Assembly (NCBI GenBank): GCA_023434025.1
Contig: JAEYTL010000025.1
Span: forward strand, 62,001-126,000
Source: Bacteroidota bacterium
Lineage (GTDB): Bacteria; Bacteroidota; Bacteroidia; Flavobacteriales; Flavobacteriaceae
Direction: 5' to 3'
DNA length: 64,000 nucleotides
Position 1 is the stretch's first letter. Each line of letters begins with the position of its first letter. Positions 18,693-27,205 of this stretch are shown piece after piece. Below the pieces are notes generated by a model. It was not told the DNA's origin. It saw only the letters and a list, made by a program, of their open reading frames with translations, and did no database searches. Made by a program: the position numbers and the translations under genes.

Positions 18693-19267
18693 ATGACAAA
18701 TCAACCCGACTTTGACATAAAATCTAAGGGACAAATTTCAAAAGAATTTATCGACAGAAACATAGTGACTTTTAATAAAGCTGCTTTATTTGTCAGACAA
18801 CTTGCTTATGGACGAAACGCTGATAAAAATAATTTGGCTTCTGTATTTGCTGACAACTGCGGAACGTGTAGCACAAAACACGCTTTACTTAAAAGACTTG
18901 CAGACGAAAATAACTTTGAAAAAGTTAAACTCATCGTCGGGCTTTTTAAAATGAACAAGGAAAATACCCCTGAAATTTCTGTAACACTCCAAAAAATCAA
19001 TTGGAATATATTCCGGAAGCACACTGTTATTTAAAATTTGAAGACCAAATTCTAGATCTGACAAAAATAAATTCTAAACCGACAGACTTTTTGGACGACC
19101 TGATTGAAGAAATCGAAATTTCACCCGAACAAATTACCGACTATAAGGTAAACTATCACAAAAATTACCTTGTAAATTGGCTCGACAAAAACAAACAGAT
19201 AAACCTATCACTTAATGACCTTTGGAAAATTAGAGAACAATGTATTCAGGACTTAGCGAACAATTGA
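18693..19267 (+). pseudogene. Transglutaminase-like protein gene, frameshifted
   Basis: Two overlapping frames together read as one ~190-residue protein. The first part (18693 to about 19000) contains C59 in CGTCSTKHALL; the second part, in another frame (to 19267), continues with EAHCYLKFEDQILDLT. Cys, His and Asp in this order fit a transglutaminase/papain-like triad. The frames would join if one base were added within AATCAATTGG near 19003-19012, giving INLEYIPEAH instead of INWNIF. Either a real single-base deletion or a sequence error. It sits in an accessory stretch of isolated genes. Function unknown; the family occurs as stand-alone genes in Bacteroidota. Confidence 0.6.
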
Positions 19268-19396
19268 AAGAAAAATATCTGCCCAGTACAACTTTTTTGG
19301 TGTATGAACCGTTTTGTGCTATGAAATCCGCCACATCACCAAGCCATAGCCGTTATGCGGCGTTTTAATCAAAGACACCTTTAAAAACAAAATAAT
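19268..19396. repeat. Cassette-like intergenic spacer (copy B)
   Basis: Contains GTTTTGTGCT (19311-19320), GAAATCCGC and, at 19350, CCGTTATG. The same ordered motifs with nearly the same spacing (39 versus 40 bp from GTTTTG to CCGTT) occur at 46480-46526. This is a repeat family by direct comparison; its role is inferred. Confidence 0.55.
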
Positions 19397-20218
19397 ATGA
19401 AAAAATTAAAAACAATCTTACGAACATTAGCAGTCATCATTATCGTGCTGCTACCGTTTTTGCCAATTTCAGAGAGTTTTTTTGAACCAAACACTCAAAT
19501 TGACAATCAGACACTTTCTACTTTTATTGCTATTTGCCTTGCGATAATATTTGTAGGATTTGTTGTGGTTTATCTTTTAAAATCCAAATGGAGTACCTCA
19601 GGTATATTACTCCTGCTAATAGGTTTTACTGTCGTAATACCCTTACACCTAGGAGTGCCAAGAATGGACGAAAGTTTATTGACATTTGCTGGCATTGAAC
19701 AGTTCAGATATGGTTTGCTTTTACTTGCTACGCTATTATTATTTTTCGCAGGGCTTAAAATATTAAATCCAATTAAAAGCATACAATCAAAAATATTTTT
19801 CATTGTATTAATTGCTGCAACACTCTTGAACTTATGGGACAATTACAGTTCTTTTATGCTTAGTACTGAAATGAAAAACTGGGTAGCTGATGGTAAAAGT
19901 CCAAATGATTTTTTAGTACAATTCAACTTTCAGATTACTTGGCGTACACTTGCCAGAATTGGTCTTTACCTTACTACAATTGTGCTGATATTTTCCCTCT
20001 TAAAACAACTTGAAATCAGAAAATGGCAATTTATTACGTTATCCGCTTTTTGTGTAATTGGAATAATATTTTGTATACTTTGTTTGCTTAATAATTTTGA
20101 AAATTTTTATTTTCCGTTTATGATACCTGCAATAGCTCTTGCTCCGGCATATTGGGCAGGAATTGCATTATTAACAAATAGAAAAACAGACAATGGGCAG
20201 ATACATAGTGGCCTTTGA
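19397..20218 (+). CDS. Multi-spanning membrane protein of unknown function
   Basis: 273 residues with about seven or eight hydrophobic helices, starting with a signal-anchor-like MKKLKTILRTLAVIIIVLL. Between helices there are only short loops plus one ~35-residue polar segment (LSTEMKNWVADGKSPND). No motif of a transporter, enzyme or sensor family is apparent. The gene is flanked by spacer DNA on both sides, and its codon use is more AT-rich than the neighbouring housekeeping genes. This fits an acquired single-gene cassette. Function unknown. Confidence 0.7.
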   Translation: MKKLKTILRTLAVIIIVLLPFLPISESFFEPNTQIDNQTLSTFIAICLAIIFVGFVVVYLLKSKWSTSGILLLLIGFTVVIPLHLGVPRMDESLLTFAGIEQFRYGLLLLATLLLFFAGLKILNPIKSIQSKIFFIVLIAATLLNLWDNYSSFMLSTEMKNWVADGKSPNDFLVQFNFQITWRTLARIGLYLTTIVLIFSLLKQLEIRKWQFITLSAFCVIGIIFCILCLLNNFENFYFPFMIPAIALAPAYWAGIALLTNRKTDNGQIHSGL

Positions 20219-20295
20219 AAACTGGAACAAAGTAGCGACATCAAAACAAGTGACAATTAAAAAGACAATCCGTGCGATATTATAAAGCAATAAAT

Positions 20296-21213
20296 ATGAC
20301 AAGACTATCTCAGCTGACAGCTCTGCTCTTAGTATGTATAACAATAAGTTGCCGGACTTCCAGTAAAAAAACTGATTTACTCCGAAGTAAAATAGAACAA
20401 ATCGTATCAGATAAAAATGCCGTTGTTGGGGTCTCAATCATGGGGAATAATGGTAAAGATACCCTCTCCTTGCACGGAGACAGGCGATTTCCGATGCAGA
20501 GCGTATTTAAATTCCATATTGCACTTGCCGTTTTGTCTGAAGTTGATAAGGGAAACCTCTCGTTGGATCAAGAAATCATAATCGGTAAAAACGAGCTGTT
20601 GCCCGAAAATTTTTGGAGTCCGCTTAGAGACGAAAACCCTGATGGCGGAAGCTTTACTGTTAAAAGGCTAATCCAATATTCCGTTTCTCACAGCGACAAT
20701 ACGGCTTGCGATATTCTGATACGCCTTATCGGAACACCCAAAACTGTGGAAGAATATTTTAAAAGAAATACTATTCAGGACATACAGATCACATTCAATG
20801 AGGAGGATATGCAGGCAAAATGGGAAAATATGTTTCAGAACTGGACTACCCCGAAAGCGGCAAGCGAGATGCTTAAAATGTTTTATGAAAATAAAACAGA
20901 CTTACTCTCCAAAAGTAGTTATGCTTTTTTTTGGAAAACAAATATAGAAACAACAACCGGTAAAAACCGAATAAGAGGACAATTGCCTCCTGAAACAATT
21001 GTTGCTCACAAAACAGGCTGGTCAGGAACAAATAAGGAAACAGGAATTACAGCTGCTGTAAACAACATAGGCATCGTTTTTTTACCCGACGATAAATACT
21101 TTATAATCAGCATTTTTGTTAGTGAATCGAGAGAAGACTTCGATACAAACGAAAAAATTATAGCAGACATCGCAAAAGCAACTTATGACTTTTACACGAC
21201 ACCTGCTAAATAG
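20296..21213 (+). CDS. Class A beta-lactamase, PER/CfxA-like subclass
   Basis: Periplasmic serine beta-lactamase that hydrolyses beta-lactams through an acyl-enzyme. All class A motifs are present: S69-V-F-K72 (nucleophile and general base), S133-D-N135 and K239-T-G241 (HKTGWSG), with E169 in NEEDM as the probable omega-loop glutamate. The segment FQNWTTPKAASEML matches the PER/CfxA/CblA branch (subclass A2) rather than TEM/SHV. A signal peptide ends TISC, which could also be a relaxed lipobox. ATG 20296 is preferred; an in-frame ATG at 20272 would add eight residues. The surrounding spacer-like DNA suggests acquisition. Spectrum cannot be predicted reliably. Confidence 0.93.
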   Translation: MTRLSQLTALLLVCITISCRTSSKKTDLLRSKIEQIVSDKNAVVGVSIMGNNGKDTLSLHGDRRFPMQSVFKFHIALAVLSEVDKGNLSLDQEIIIGKNELLPENFWSPLRDENPDGGSFTVKRLIQYSVSHSDNTACDILIRLIGTPKTVEEYFKRNTIQDIQITFNEEDMQAKWENMFQNWTTPKAASEMLKMFYENKTDLLSKSSYAFFWKTNIETTTGKNRIRGQLPPETIVAHKTGWSGTNKETGITAAVNNIGIVFLPDDKYFIISIFVSESREDFDTNEKIIADIAKATYDFYTTPAK

Positions 21214-21385
21214 AAAAACCCCTGACATAAGGCTTAAATACCACACTACATAGCAGAGTGGCAATTAAATGAACAAAAAAATAATAAAAGCATCGGGCAA
21301 AACCGTTGTATCCTGATTGAAAATAATCAAAGTAATCTTCAAAAATTGAAACATGTAATAAACAAACTTTTTAAATTCGAATTTG
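21214..21385. other. Spacer after the beta-lactamase gene
   Basis: Contains GGCAAAACCGTTGTAT around 21295-21311, similar to GCCAAACCGTTGTGTGC in the spacer at 46.5 kb. No gene seen. Confidence 0.3.
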
Positions 21386-21393
21386 TATTTTTG
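21386..21393 (+). promoter_or_regulatory. -7 element upstream of the cupin gene
   Basis: TATTTTTG fits TAnnTTTG, 17 bp before ATG 21411. No -33 TTG at the expected distance. Confidence 0.4.
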
Positions 21394-21410
21394 AACTATT
21401 TAAAGAACAT

Positions 21411-21818
21411 ATGAAACATAAAAAGAATCATACGGAAACTTTAATCCTCGAAGAAGGACAGGGACGGATTTATAACTGCGGAACAATGACTGCAATTTTC
21501 AAGGCAGATGAAAACGAAACCAAAGAAAAATATAGCATTTCCGAATGGTGGTTAGCCCCCTATTCTGACGGACCGGGAGCACACGACCATGAAGAGAATG
21601 ACGAGGTGTTTTATGTTTTGGAAGGGACGGTTACCTTTCTTATCGGTGACAAATGGGTTGACGCAGCTAAAGGAACTTTTCTGAGAATTCCTGCTAAAAC
21701 AACCCACGACTTTAAAAACAAGACAGCTAAAAAATCAGGAGTGCTTAACTTTTTTATACCCGGAGGGTTTGAAAAGAATATGCCTTCAATTGTTCAGTGG
21801 TTTGAAGATAATCAATAG
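21411..21818 (+). CDS. Cupin-domain protein
   Basis: 135-residue single-domain cupin without signal peptide. Cupin motif 1 appears as HDHEENDEVFYVLEG (two His and Glu as likely metal ligands) and motif 2 as PAKTTHDFKN (His). The preceding SEWWLAPYSDGPGAH is typical of small stand-alone cupins. Such proteins may be isomerases, dioxygenases or sugar/ligand binders; nothing here decides among them. It has its own -7 box and no obvious partner gene. Confidence 0.85.
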   Translation: MKHKKNHTETLILEEGQGRIYNCGTMTAIFKADENETKEKYSISEWWLAPYSDGPGAHDHEENDEVFYVLEGTVTFLIGDKWVDAAKGTFLRIPAKTTHDFKNKTAKKSGVLNFFIPGGFEKNMPSIVQWFEDNQ

Positions 21819-21931
21819 CTGTCTCCCCTTTTAAAAAATAACATTTAAAAGCATAATGTTAGGTTTCTTTTAAAACCATTTTAGTTTCATTTATAGGAAA
21901 TACCCAGCACAAATATTTACTAATTTGTGCT

Positions 21932-21939
21932 TACTTTTG
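21932..21939 (+). promoter_or_regulatory. -7 element upstream of the XRE regulator
   Basis: TACTTTTG matches TAnnTTTG, 22 bp before ATG 21962. Confidence 0.4.
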
Positions 21940-21961
21940 AAAAAAGATTATCACGCTAACC

Positions 21962-22510
21962 ATGTCCTTATTAAAAAATATTCGCGAAAAGCAAAACCTC
22001 ACCCAGGAAGAATTATCAGCCCGGTCGGGTGTTTCGGTTAGAACCATCCAACGTATTGAAGCCGGAACAATCCCAAAAGGGTACACACTTAAAACACTGG
22101 CCAGAACGCTGAATGTTACCGAAAATGAGTTGCTCACGGCTGCTGATTTACCGGAAAAGGATCGCGAACCCCCCCTTGCGTTAAATTACACTACTCTTAA
22201 ATTAATCAACCTTTCGTCCCTCCCGTTTATTATCCTCCCGCCTCTCAATATTTTACTTCCGCTGATTTTAATGTTTACGTTAAAGCAAAAGAATTACATC
22301 GTAAAACAAATCATCACCTTGCAGATTATGTGGACCATCATGGCTCCGATTCTTTTTATGCTGGTGATTTTTATGAAGTTAGGCAACAACGTTGCTTTAA
22401 TCGCTATGATCATCTTGGTGCTGTCTAATGTTTATATTGTGCTTAGAAACACTGCTCAGTTAGACCGTAAAAAAGAGCTTAGCATAAAACTGAATTTCAA
22501 TATGTTATAA
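21962..22510 (+). CDS. XRE-family regulator with C-terminal membrane segments
   Basis: Residues 4-60 form a helix-turn-helix (LTQEELSARSGVSVRTIQRIEAG with the usual spacing) of the XRE/Cro type. Residues ~75-175 contain about three hydrophobic helices, so the DNA-binding domain is tethered to the inner membrane. This architecture is common in Bacteroidota and is usually thought to sense membrane or envelope state. It precedes a serine hydrolase gene by 87 bp that includes three direct 11-bp repeats, which may be its operator. Regulation of the hydrolase is inferred. Confidence 0.88.
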   Translation: MSLLKNIREKQNLTQEELSARSGVSVRTIQRIEAGTIPKGYTLKTLARTLNVTENELLTAADLPEKDREPPLALNYTTLKLINLSSLPFIILPPLNILLPLILMFTLKQKNYIVKQIITLQIMWTIMAPILFMLVIFMKLGNNVALIAMIILVLSNVYIVLRNTAQLDRKKELSIKLNFNML

Positions 22511-22513
22511 CAC

Positions 22514-22546
22514 TGTCAGGTCATTGTCAGGTTATTGTCAGGTACT
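22514..22546. promoter_or_regulatory. Three tandem 11-bp direct repeats (TGTCAGGT units)
   Basis: TGTCAGGT begins at 22514, 22525 and 22536, an exact 11-bp period of about one helical turn. The array lies between the XRE regulator stop and the serine hydrolase start at 22598, a plausible cooperative operator. Confidence 0.5.
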
Positions 22547-22597
22547 TTTTTTGGGTAAAAAAAGGGAACTATTAACCTTTGCCGGAAAATAATTATC

Positions 22598-24088
22598 ATG
22601 ACAAAGCGATTTCTTTTTACGATCATTCCATTCCTTTTATGCTGTAAAAGCAGTCTGGCACAAACCGAAAGTGAAGCGGCATTATTTAAGACCATTCTGT
22701 CAAAAGACAGCCTGTTGTTTGATTGCGGCTTTAACACCTGCAACCTGGAACCTTTTCAAAATCTTTTGAGTGACCATTTTGAGTTTTTCCACGATAAGGG
22801 AGGAACATCCGGTAAACAAAAATTTATCCGTGACTTAAAAGCGGGCTTATGCCAGTCTCCTCAAACCTATCAGTCAAGAAGGGAGCTGATTGCGGAAAGC
22901 TCTGAAATTTATCCGCTATACCAGGACAACATTCTTTACGGAGCGGTTCAGAAAGGGAATCACCGCTTTTATGAAAAAACAGAGCAGTCGGAGGAAAAAT
23001 ATGCGGGTTCTGCCCGTTTCACTCATCTTTGGTTACTGGAAAACGGAAACTGGAAACTGGCCAAAAGTTTGAGCTTTGACCACCAGGACAATGACCGGAT
23101 GAATGAAGCTCCCGGTTTCTTTGAGAATGATAAGGCCATCGAAAAATGGTTAAAAGACAACCGGATTCCCGTTCTGGGAATCGGCGTGATTCGTCATGGA
23201 AAATTACAACGGATAAATATTTATGGCGAATTGCAAAACGGTGTTTCTGCCCCTTATAATACGATTTTCAATGTAGCATCGCTCACCAAACCCATCACGG
23301 CTATGGTTACTCTAAAACTGGTCAGTCAGGGAAAATGGAACCTGGACGATCCGGTTTACAGGTACTGGACGGATCCGGAGGTTGCTGACGACAAGAACCA
23401 TCTGACCCTCACTACCCGGCATATTTTATCTCATCAGTCCGGTTTCCCGAACTGGCGATACCAGAACCCGGACGGGAAGCTGCATTTTGCATTCAAACCC
23501 GGAACACAGTACCAGTATTCCGGTGAAGGTTTTGAATACCTGCGGAAAGCACTGGAAAAAAAATTCCGGAAGCCGCTGCAGCAGCTGGCAGTTGAATTGA
23601 TTTTTGAACCGTTGAAAATGACCGACACAAGCTACTTCTGGAACAACAAAACGGACGAAAATCGTTTTGCAACGGGTTATAACAGTGAAGAGAAACCTTA
23701 TCCGCTCTTTAAACACCAAACCGCAAATGCCGCGGATGATCTGCTGACAACCATCAGCGATTACAGCCTTTTTATGGTCAGCCTATTCGATACCGGCGGA
23801 CTGACCGACAAAGTATATCAGGAAATGACAACACCACAGGTAAGTGTAAAAAAAGACCTTTATTTTGGTTTAGGCTTACTGAAGTACGACTTAGGAAACG
23901 GCACGTATGCCCTGTCTCACAGCGGAGCTGATGAAGGCTCTAAAACCATCGCTTTTCTGTTACCTGAATCAAAAGAAGGACTTGTTATTTTCACCAATGC
24001 GGATAATGGGTATCTGGTCTATGAAAAGCTCCTGACCCATTATCTGGGTGAAAACGGGAAAAAAATCATAGAAATTGAAAGTCGATAG
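22598..24088 (+). CDS. Exported serine hydrolase (class C beta-lactamase/PBP-like) with N-terminal NTF2-like domain
   Basis: Signal peptide ends SSLAQ. Residues ~30-155 resemble an NTF2/DUF4440-like domain (FQNLLSDHFEFFHDKGG to GNWKLAKSLSFDHQ). Residues ~185-480 are the beta-lactamase-related serine hydrolase domain, with S228-L-T-K231, Y307-S-G and H441-S-G, the three catalytic motifs of class C enzymes, esterases and D-aminopeptidases. The domain pair suggests a peptidase or esterase acting in the periplasm. True beta-lactamase activity is not implied by the motifs. Preceded by tandem direct repeats and a membrane-tethered XRE regulator. Confidence 0.88.
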   Translation: MTKRFLFTIIPFLLCCKSSLAQTESEAALFKTILSKDSLLFDCGFNTCNLEPFQNLLSDHFEFFHDKGGTSGKQKFIRDLKAGLCQSPQTYQSRRELIAESSEIYPLYQDNILYGAVQKGNHRFYEKTEQSEEKYAGSARFTHLWLLENGNWKLAKSLSFDHQDNDRMNEAPGFFENDKAIEKWLKDNRIPVLGIGVIRHGKLQRINIYGELQNGVSAPYNTIFNVASLTKPITAMVTLKLVSQGKWNLDDPVYRYWTDPEVADDKNHLTLTTRHILSHQSGFPNWRYQNPDGKLHFAFKPGTQYQYSGEGFEYLRKALEKKFRKPLQQLAVELIFEPLKMTDTSYFWNNKTDENRFATGYNSEEKPYPLFKHQTANAADDLLTTISDYSLFMVSLFDTGGLTDKVYQEMTTPQVSVKKDLYFGLGLLKYDLGNGTYALSHSGADEGSKTIAFLLPESKEGLVIFTNADNGYLVYEKLLTHYLGENGKKIIEIESR

Positions 24089-24129
24089 AAGAACAAGGGG
24101 TACCAATCGTTCAAACAAAAGCATTATAC

Positions 24130-25092
24130 TTATTCGCCTTCTTCTTCATCGTACAGCAGCTCAATAATTACCTGTTCGATACGTTTCATTTTGGCATCAC
24201 TGATATCAAGATTCATCTCGCGTAAGGTTTCTATCCTGTGTGGAATACCCGGATTGAAATAATACTCAAAAACATTGTTGTCATTAATCGTAAAAACCGC
24301 TTTTTGAAGCATTTCCACCGCTTCTTTATCATCAATGTTCAGGGTTTTAAAGACACCAAGTATCAGTTTTTTGGTGTCTTCCGGGTCTAAGGTCAGTTCC
24401 TGCTTCATGATGCAAAACCCTTCGTCAGGATCCACACTGGTAAAGGTCAGTTTGCCTTTTCCTTTGATCGGATCACCGCCCAAAAGATTCGGCAGTTCAT
24501 CTTCATATAAAAAAGGTTCGGAATAATCAAACTCAACTCCCATCGGGTAATGAAAATACTGCAGTTCTTTTAAAACCAGTCCCTCTACCCCTTCTTTAGA
24601 ACTGTATATTTCCTTCATCGGCCCTAAAGCATCTTCCAGTGTCTTTTTAAGTTTTTTGTCGCCTTTTCCCAAAACCGCAATCAAATCATTGAACATATTG
24701 TTCATATTTTTACCAATTTCTTTCCAGTTCACTACTTCGATCAAATCGCCCACTTCTGAGGTCTTGTATATAATTTCGGTCACCGAATATTTTGAAAACC
24801 GCTGCACCAGTTCATCCGGAATCTGGTAAGTGTTTTTCAGCTCGTTTTCATATTTCCACCGGACGGTATAGGAATTGGCAGTGGAATCAATCACCGTAAA
24901 ATTTGCAACATACGTCTGTTTATCTTCTTTAAGCTGATTGTCCTTATCCCATTTTTTGGTAATCTTGGAAACTTTAAAATCATAACTGTCGCCAACAGAC
25001 CAATAAGAAACAAAGGCTACTTTGGTACTGTCCGTTTGAGCCATTCCCGTCAAAAAAACCAAAGCAATAAAGAAGGTAAAGATATAATTCAT
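24130..25092 (-). CDS. Exported hypothetical protein
   Basis: 320 residues with signal peptide MNYIFTFFIALVFLTGMAQ. The mature part is rich in charged residues and predicted beta strands near the start (YDFKVSKITKKWDKDNQL, FTVIDSTANSYTVRWKYE). I see no catalytic motif, lipobox or transmembrane segment. The acidic C-terminus ends in EEEGE. It is a lone gene convergent with the serine hydrolase; the YciO/Sua5 gene precedes it on the same strand with 49 bp between. Proteins of this appearance are common and uncharacterised in Flavobacteriaceae. Probably periplasmic; function unknown. Confidence 0.75.
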   Translation of the reverse strand: MNYIFTFFIALVFLTGMAQTDSTKVAFVSYWSVGDSYDFKVSKITKKWDKDNQLKEDKQTYVANFTVIDSTANSYTVRWKYENELKNTYQIPDELVQRFSKYSVTEIIYKTSEVGDLIEVVNWKEIGKNMNNMFNDLIAVLGKGDKKLKKTLEDALGPMKEIYSSKEGVEGLVLKELQYFHYPMGVEFDYSEPFLYEDELPNLLGGDPIKGKGKLTFTSVDPDEGFCIMKQELTLDPEDTKKLILGVFKTLNIDDKEAVEMLQKAVFTINDNNVFEYYFNPGIPHRIETLREMNLDISDAKMKRIEQVIIELLYDEEEGE

Positions 25093-25141
25093 AAAAAGTA
25101 ATTAGGTTATTACAAATACAGACATAAAACAACAGGAAATA

Positions 25142-25762
25142 TCAGAAAATAGCACTATCACCCTTTCCTTCCCTAATTACGATCGGTTCTCCTTCCGATA
25201 AATCGATAATGGTAGAAGGCTGGTTATCGCCATACCCACCATCCACCACCACATCTACAAGGTTTTGCCACTTTTCAAAAATCAGTTCCGGATCGGTAGA
25301 ATATTCCAGTACTTCATCATCATCGTGAATGGAAGTGGATACAATCGGGTTCCCCAGTTGCTTTACAATTTCAAGCACGATCGGATTATCCGGCACACGG
25401 ATACCGACCGTCTTTTTCTTTTTAAATTCCTTGGGCAGGTTATTATTTCCGGGAAGAATAAACGTATAAGGTCCCGGCAAAGTACGCTTCAGTATTTTAA
25501 AGGTGGGCGTATCGATTTGTTTTACATAATCCGACAGGTTGCTCAGGTCATGGCAGATGAATGAGAAATTAGCTTTTTCAAGCTTTATCCCTTTTATCTT
25601 TGCAATGCGTTCCAGAGCCCTGCTGTTGGTAATATCACAGCCCAAACCATACACGGTGTCGGTGGGATAAATAACCAAACCACCTTCTTTTAAGACTTTG
25701 ACCACTTTGGCAACAGCTGCTTCGTTGGGGTTTTCAGGGTATATTTTAATAAATTGAGCCAT
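25142..25762 (-). CDS. Sua5/YciO/YrdC-family L-threonylcarbamoyladenylate synthase
   Basis: 206-residue protein of the YrdC fold. Signatures: GGLVIYPTDTVYGLGCD (substrate/ATP pocket), PGPYTFILP and TVGIRVPDNP. Enzymes of this family make threonylcarbamoyl-AMP from threonine, bicarbonate and ATP for the t6A37 modification of tRNA. The YciO branch, which this sequence resembles in length and in lacking the C-terminal Sua5 domain, may have weaker activity. Cytoplasmic. Located downstream of the ribosomal protein operon but separated from it by a strong terminator. Confidence 0.9.
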   Translation of the reverse strand: MAQFIKIYPENPNEAAVAKVVKVLKEGGLVIYPTDTVYGLGCDITNSRALERIAKIKGIKLEKANFSFICHDLSNLSDYVKQIDTPTFKILKRTLPGPYTFILPGNNNLPKEFKKKKTVGIRVPDNPIVLEIVKQLGNPIVSTSIHDDDEVLEYSTDPELIFEKWQNLVDVVVDGGYGDNQPSTIIDLSEGEPIVIREGKGDSAIF

Positions 25763-25840
25763 AGAACAAAAGTAAACAAATCACCATATAAGTCCGTGAT
25801 TATAGTCCACTTATTTATAATATTTTCAGTCCGGGGGTAT

Positions 25841-25867
25841 AAAAAAACCCTGCCGAAGCAGGGTTTT
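25841..25867 (-). terminator. Intrinsic terminator of the rpsF-rpsR-rplI operon
   Basis: On the minus strand AAAACCCTGC-TTCG-GCAGGGTTTT, followed by TTT: a 10-bp stem with a stable UUCG-type loop. It lies 21 bp after the rplI stop. Confidence 0.9.
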
Positions 25868-25887
25868 ATAGTTCAGTATGCTTGCGG

Positions 25888-26328
25888 TTATTGCTCCGCT
25901 ACAATTTCGTAAGGCAACTCAATCACCACATTTCTGTGTAAACGAACAGTTGCATTGTATTTTCCGGTTCTTTTTACAGTACCGGAAGTAATGAATTTTC
26001 GCTCGATAGGCTGACCTGCTTTTTCCAAAGCTTCCGCAATATCCATATTGGTTACAGAACCAAATAATTTTTCACCACCGGCTTTAGCCGAAATCTTGAT
26101 ATCAAGAGCTTTTAATGCTTCAGCCAGTTTTTTGGCATCATCTACTAATTTCTGCTCTTTGTGTGCTTTTTGTTTTAAATTTTCAGCCAATACTTTTTTA
26201 GCAGAAGGAGTTGCTAAAACAGCAAATCCCTGCGGAATTAAAAAGTTTCTGCCGTAGCCCGGTTTTACCGTAACGACATCGTCTTTAAAACCTAAATTCT
26301 GAACGTCTTGTTTTAAGATAAGTTCCAT
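25888..26328 (-). CDS. rplI: 50S ribosomal protein L9
   Basis: 146 residues, normal for L9. The conserved N-terminal domain is clear (MELILKQDVQNLGFKDD, then VKPGYGRNFLIPQGFA), followed by the long connecting helix (KKVLAENLKQKAHKEQK) and a C-terminal domain ending in the typical LPYEIVAE. L9 binds 23S rRNA near the L1 stalk and helps keep the reading frame. Last gene of rpsF-rpsR-rplI. Confidence 0.98.
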   Translation of the reverse strand: MELILKQDVQNLGFKDDVVTVKPGYGRNFLIPQGFAVLATPSAKKVLAENLKQKAHKEQKLVDDAKKLAEALKALDIKISAKAGGEKLFGSVTNMDIAEALEKAGQPIERKFITSGTVKRTGKYNATVRLHRNVVIELPYEIVAEQ

Positions 26329-26395
26329 GTTGTTGTCCTTTTTTTTTAGAAGTTAGTCCCGTTGAATTGCAACGAGACAACAACTTAATTAATGA

Positions 26396-26692
26396 TTATT
26401 TTAATAAATCCGCCACATAAGGCATTAACGCTAAATGTCTTGCTCTTTTTACGGCAACAGACACTTTACGTTGGTATTTTAACGAAGTTCCGGTTAAACG
26501 TCTTGGTAAAATTTTACCTTGCTCGTTTACAAACTTCAACAAAAAGTCCGGATCTTTATAATCGATGTATTTGATACCTGACTTTTTAAAACGACAATAT
26601 TTTTTCGTTTTGTTTGTATCTATGTTCAAAGGAGTAAGATATCTGATATCCCCTTCTTTTTTTCCTTTTGCTGATTGCTCTATTGTTGACAT
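26396..26692 (-). CDS. rpsR: 30S ribosomal protein S18
   Basis: 98 residues. The diagnostic core is present: CRFKKSGIKYIDYKD, then LLKFVNEQGKILPRRLTG and QRKVSVAVKRARHLALMPY. S18 dimerises with S6 on the small-subunit platform. The first ~15 residues are a lysine/glycine-rich extension. Five bp separate its start from the rpsF stop, which fits co-translation with its partner S6. Confidence 0.98.
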   Translation of the reverse strand: MSTIEQSAKGKKEGDIRYLTPLNIDTNKTKKYCRFKKSGIKYIDYKDPDFLLKFVNEQGKILPRRLTGTSLKYQRKVSVAVKRARHLALMPYVADLLK

Positions 26693-26697
26693 CGTAA

Positions 26698-27036
26698 TTA
26701 CGCTTTAACTTTTAATTTTTCTCTTCTTCTCTCAGCCCAAGAAATAGCGTGTTTATCTAAACTTACTGTTAAGAAACGCATAATTCTTTCGTCACGTCTT
26801 AATTCTGTTTCAAAACCTAAAATTGCTTCTGCAGGAGCTTTGAATTCAAATAAATGGTAAAAACCACTTTTCTTGTGTTGGATTTCATAGGCTAATTTTT
26901 TCAGACCCCAATCCTCTTTTGATACCATCTGTGCCCCTCTGGACGTAAGAAAATCTTCGAATTTGCTTACTGTTTCCTTTACCTGCTGTTCAGATAAAAC
27001 GGGATTCAAGATGAAAACAGCTTCATAATGATTCAT
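26698..27036 (-). CDS. rpsF: 30S ribosomal protein S6
   Basis: 112 residues. S6 signatures: MNHYEAVFILNPVLSEQQV at the start and DWGLKKLAYEIQHKKSGFYH in the middle, ending with a basic tail. It forms a complex with S18, encoded next. First gene of the operon, with a full Bacteroidota-type promoter 33-62 bp upstream. In other bacteria the S6:S18 complex represses its own leader mRNA; the ~30-nt leader here seems too short to hold that motif. Confidence 0.98.
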   Translation of the reverse strand: MNHYEAVFILNPVLSEQQVKETVSKFEDFLTSRGAQMVSKEDWGLKKLAYEIQHKKSGFYHLFEFKAPAEAILGFETELRRDERIMRFLTVSLDKHAISWAERRREKLKVKA

Positions 27037-27068
27037 AATAATTTACTTTAAAATTGTTAAATTGGGTG

Positions 27069-27098
27069 CAAAAGTAAGAATTTAAATTTAATAACCAA
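27069..27098 (-). promoter_or_regulatory. Promoter of rpsF-rpsR-rplI
   Basis: On the minus strand TTG (27098-27096), a 19-bp spacer and TACTTTTG (27076-27069). Full match to the Bacteroidota consensus. Confidence 0.75.
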
Positions 27099-27169
27099 GC
27101 ACAATGCCCAAATAATCGACATAAGGTAAAAAAGTTCGAAAAAAATTAGTTTTTATCGATGAAATGCAC

Positions 27170-27177
27170 TACGTTTG
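27170..27177 (+). promoter_or_regulatory. -7 element of the second LytTR gene
   Basis: TACGTTTG matches TAnnTTTG and ends 28 bp before ATG 27206. It overlaps the upstream in-frame ATG at 27164, which is therefore unlikely to be the start. Confidence 0.5.
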
Positions 27178-27205
27178 TTTTACCAAATCTATAATAAATC
27201 GAATT

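Noticed and set aside
19350..19363. Integron attC site at CCGTTATGCGGCG
   Set aside because: Does not match the GTTRRRY core consensus, and no integrase is visible; treated as a spacer of unknown type.
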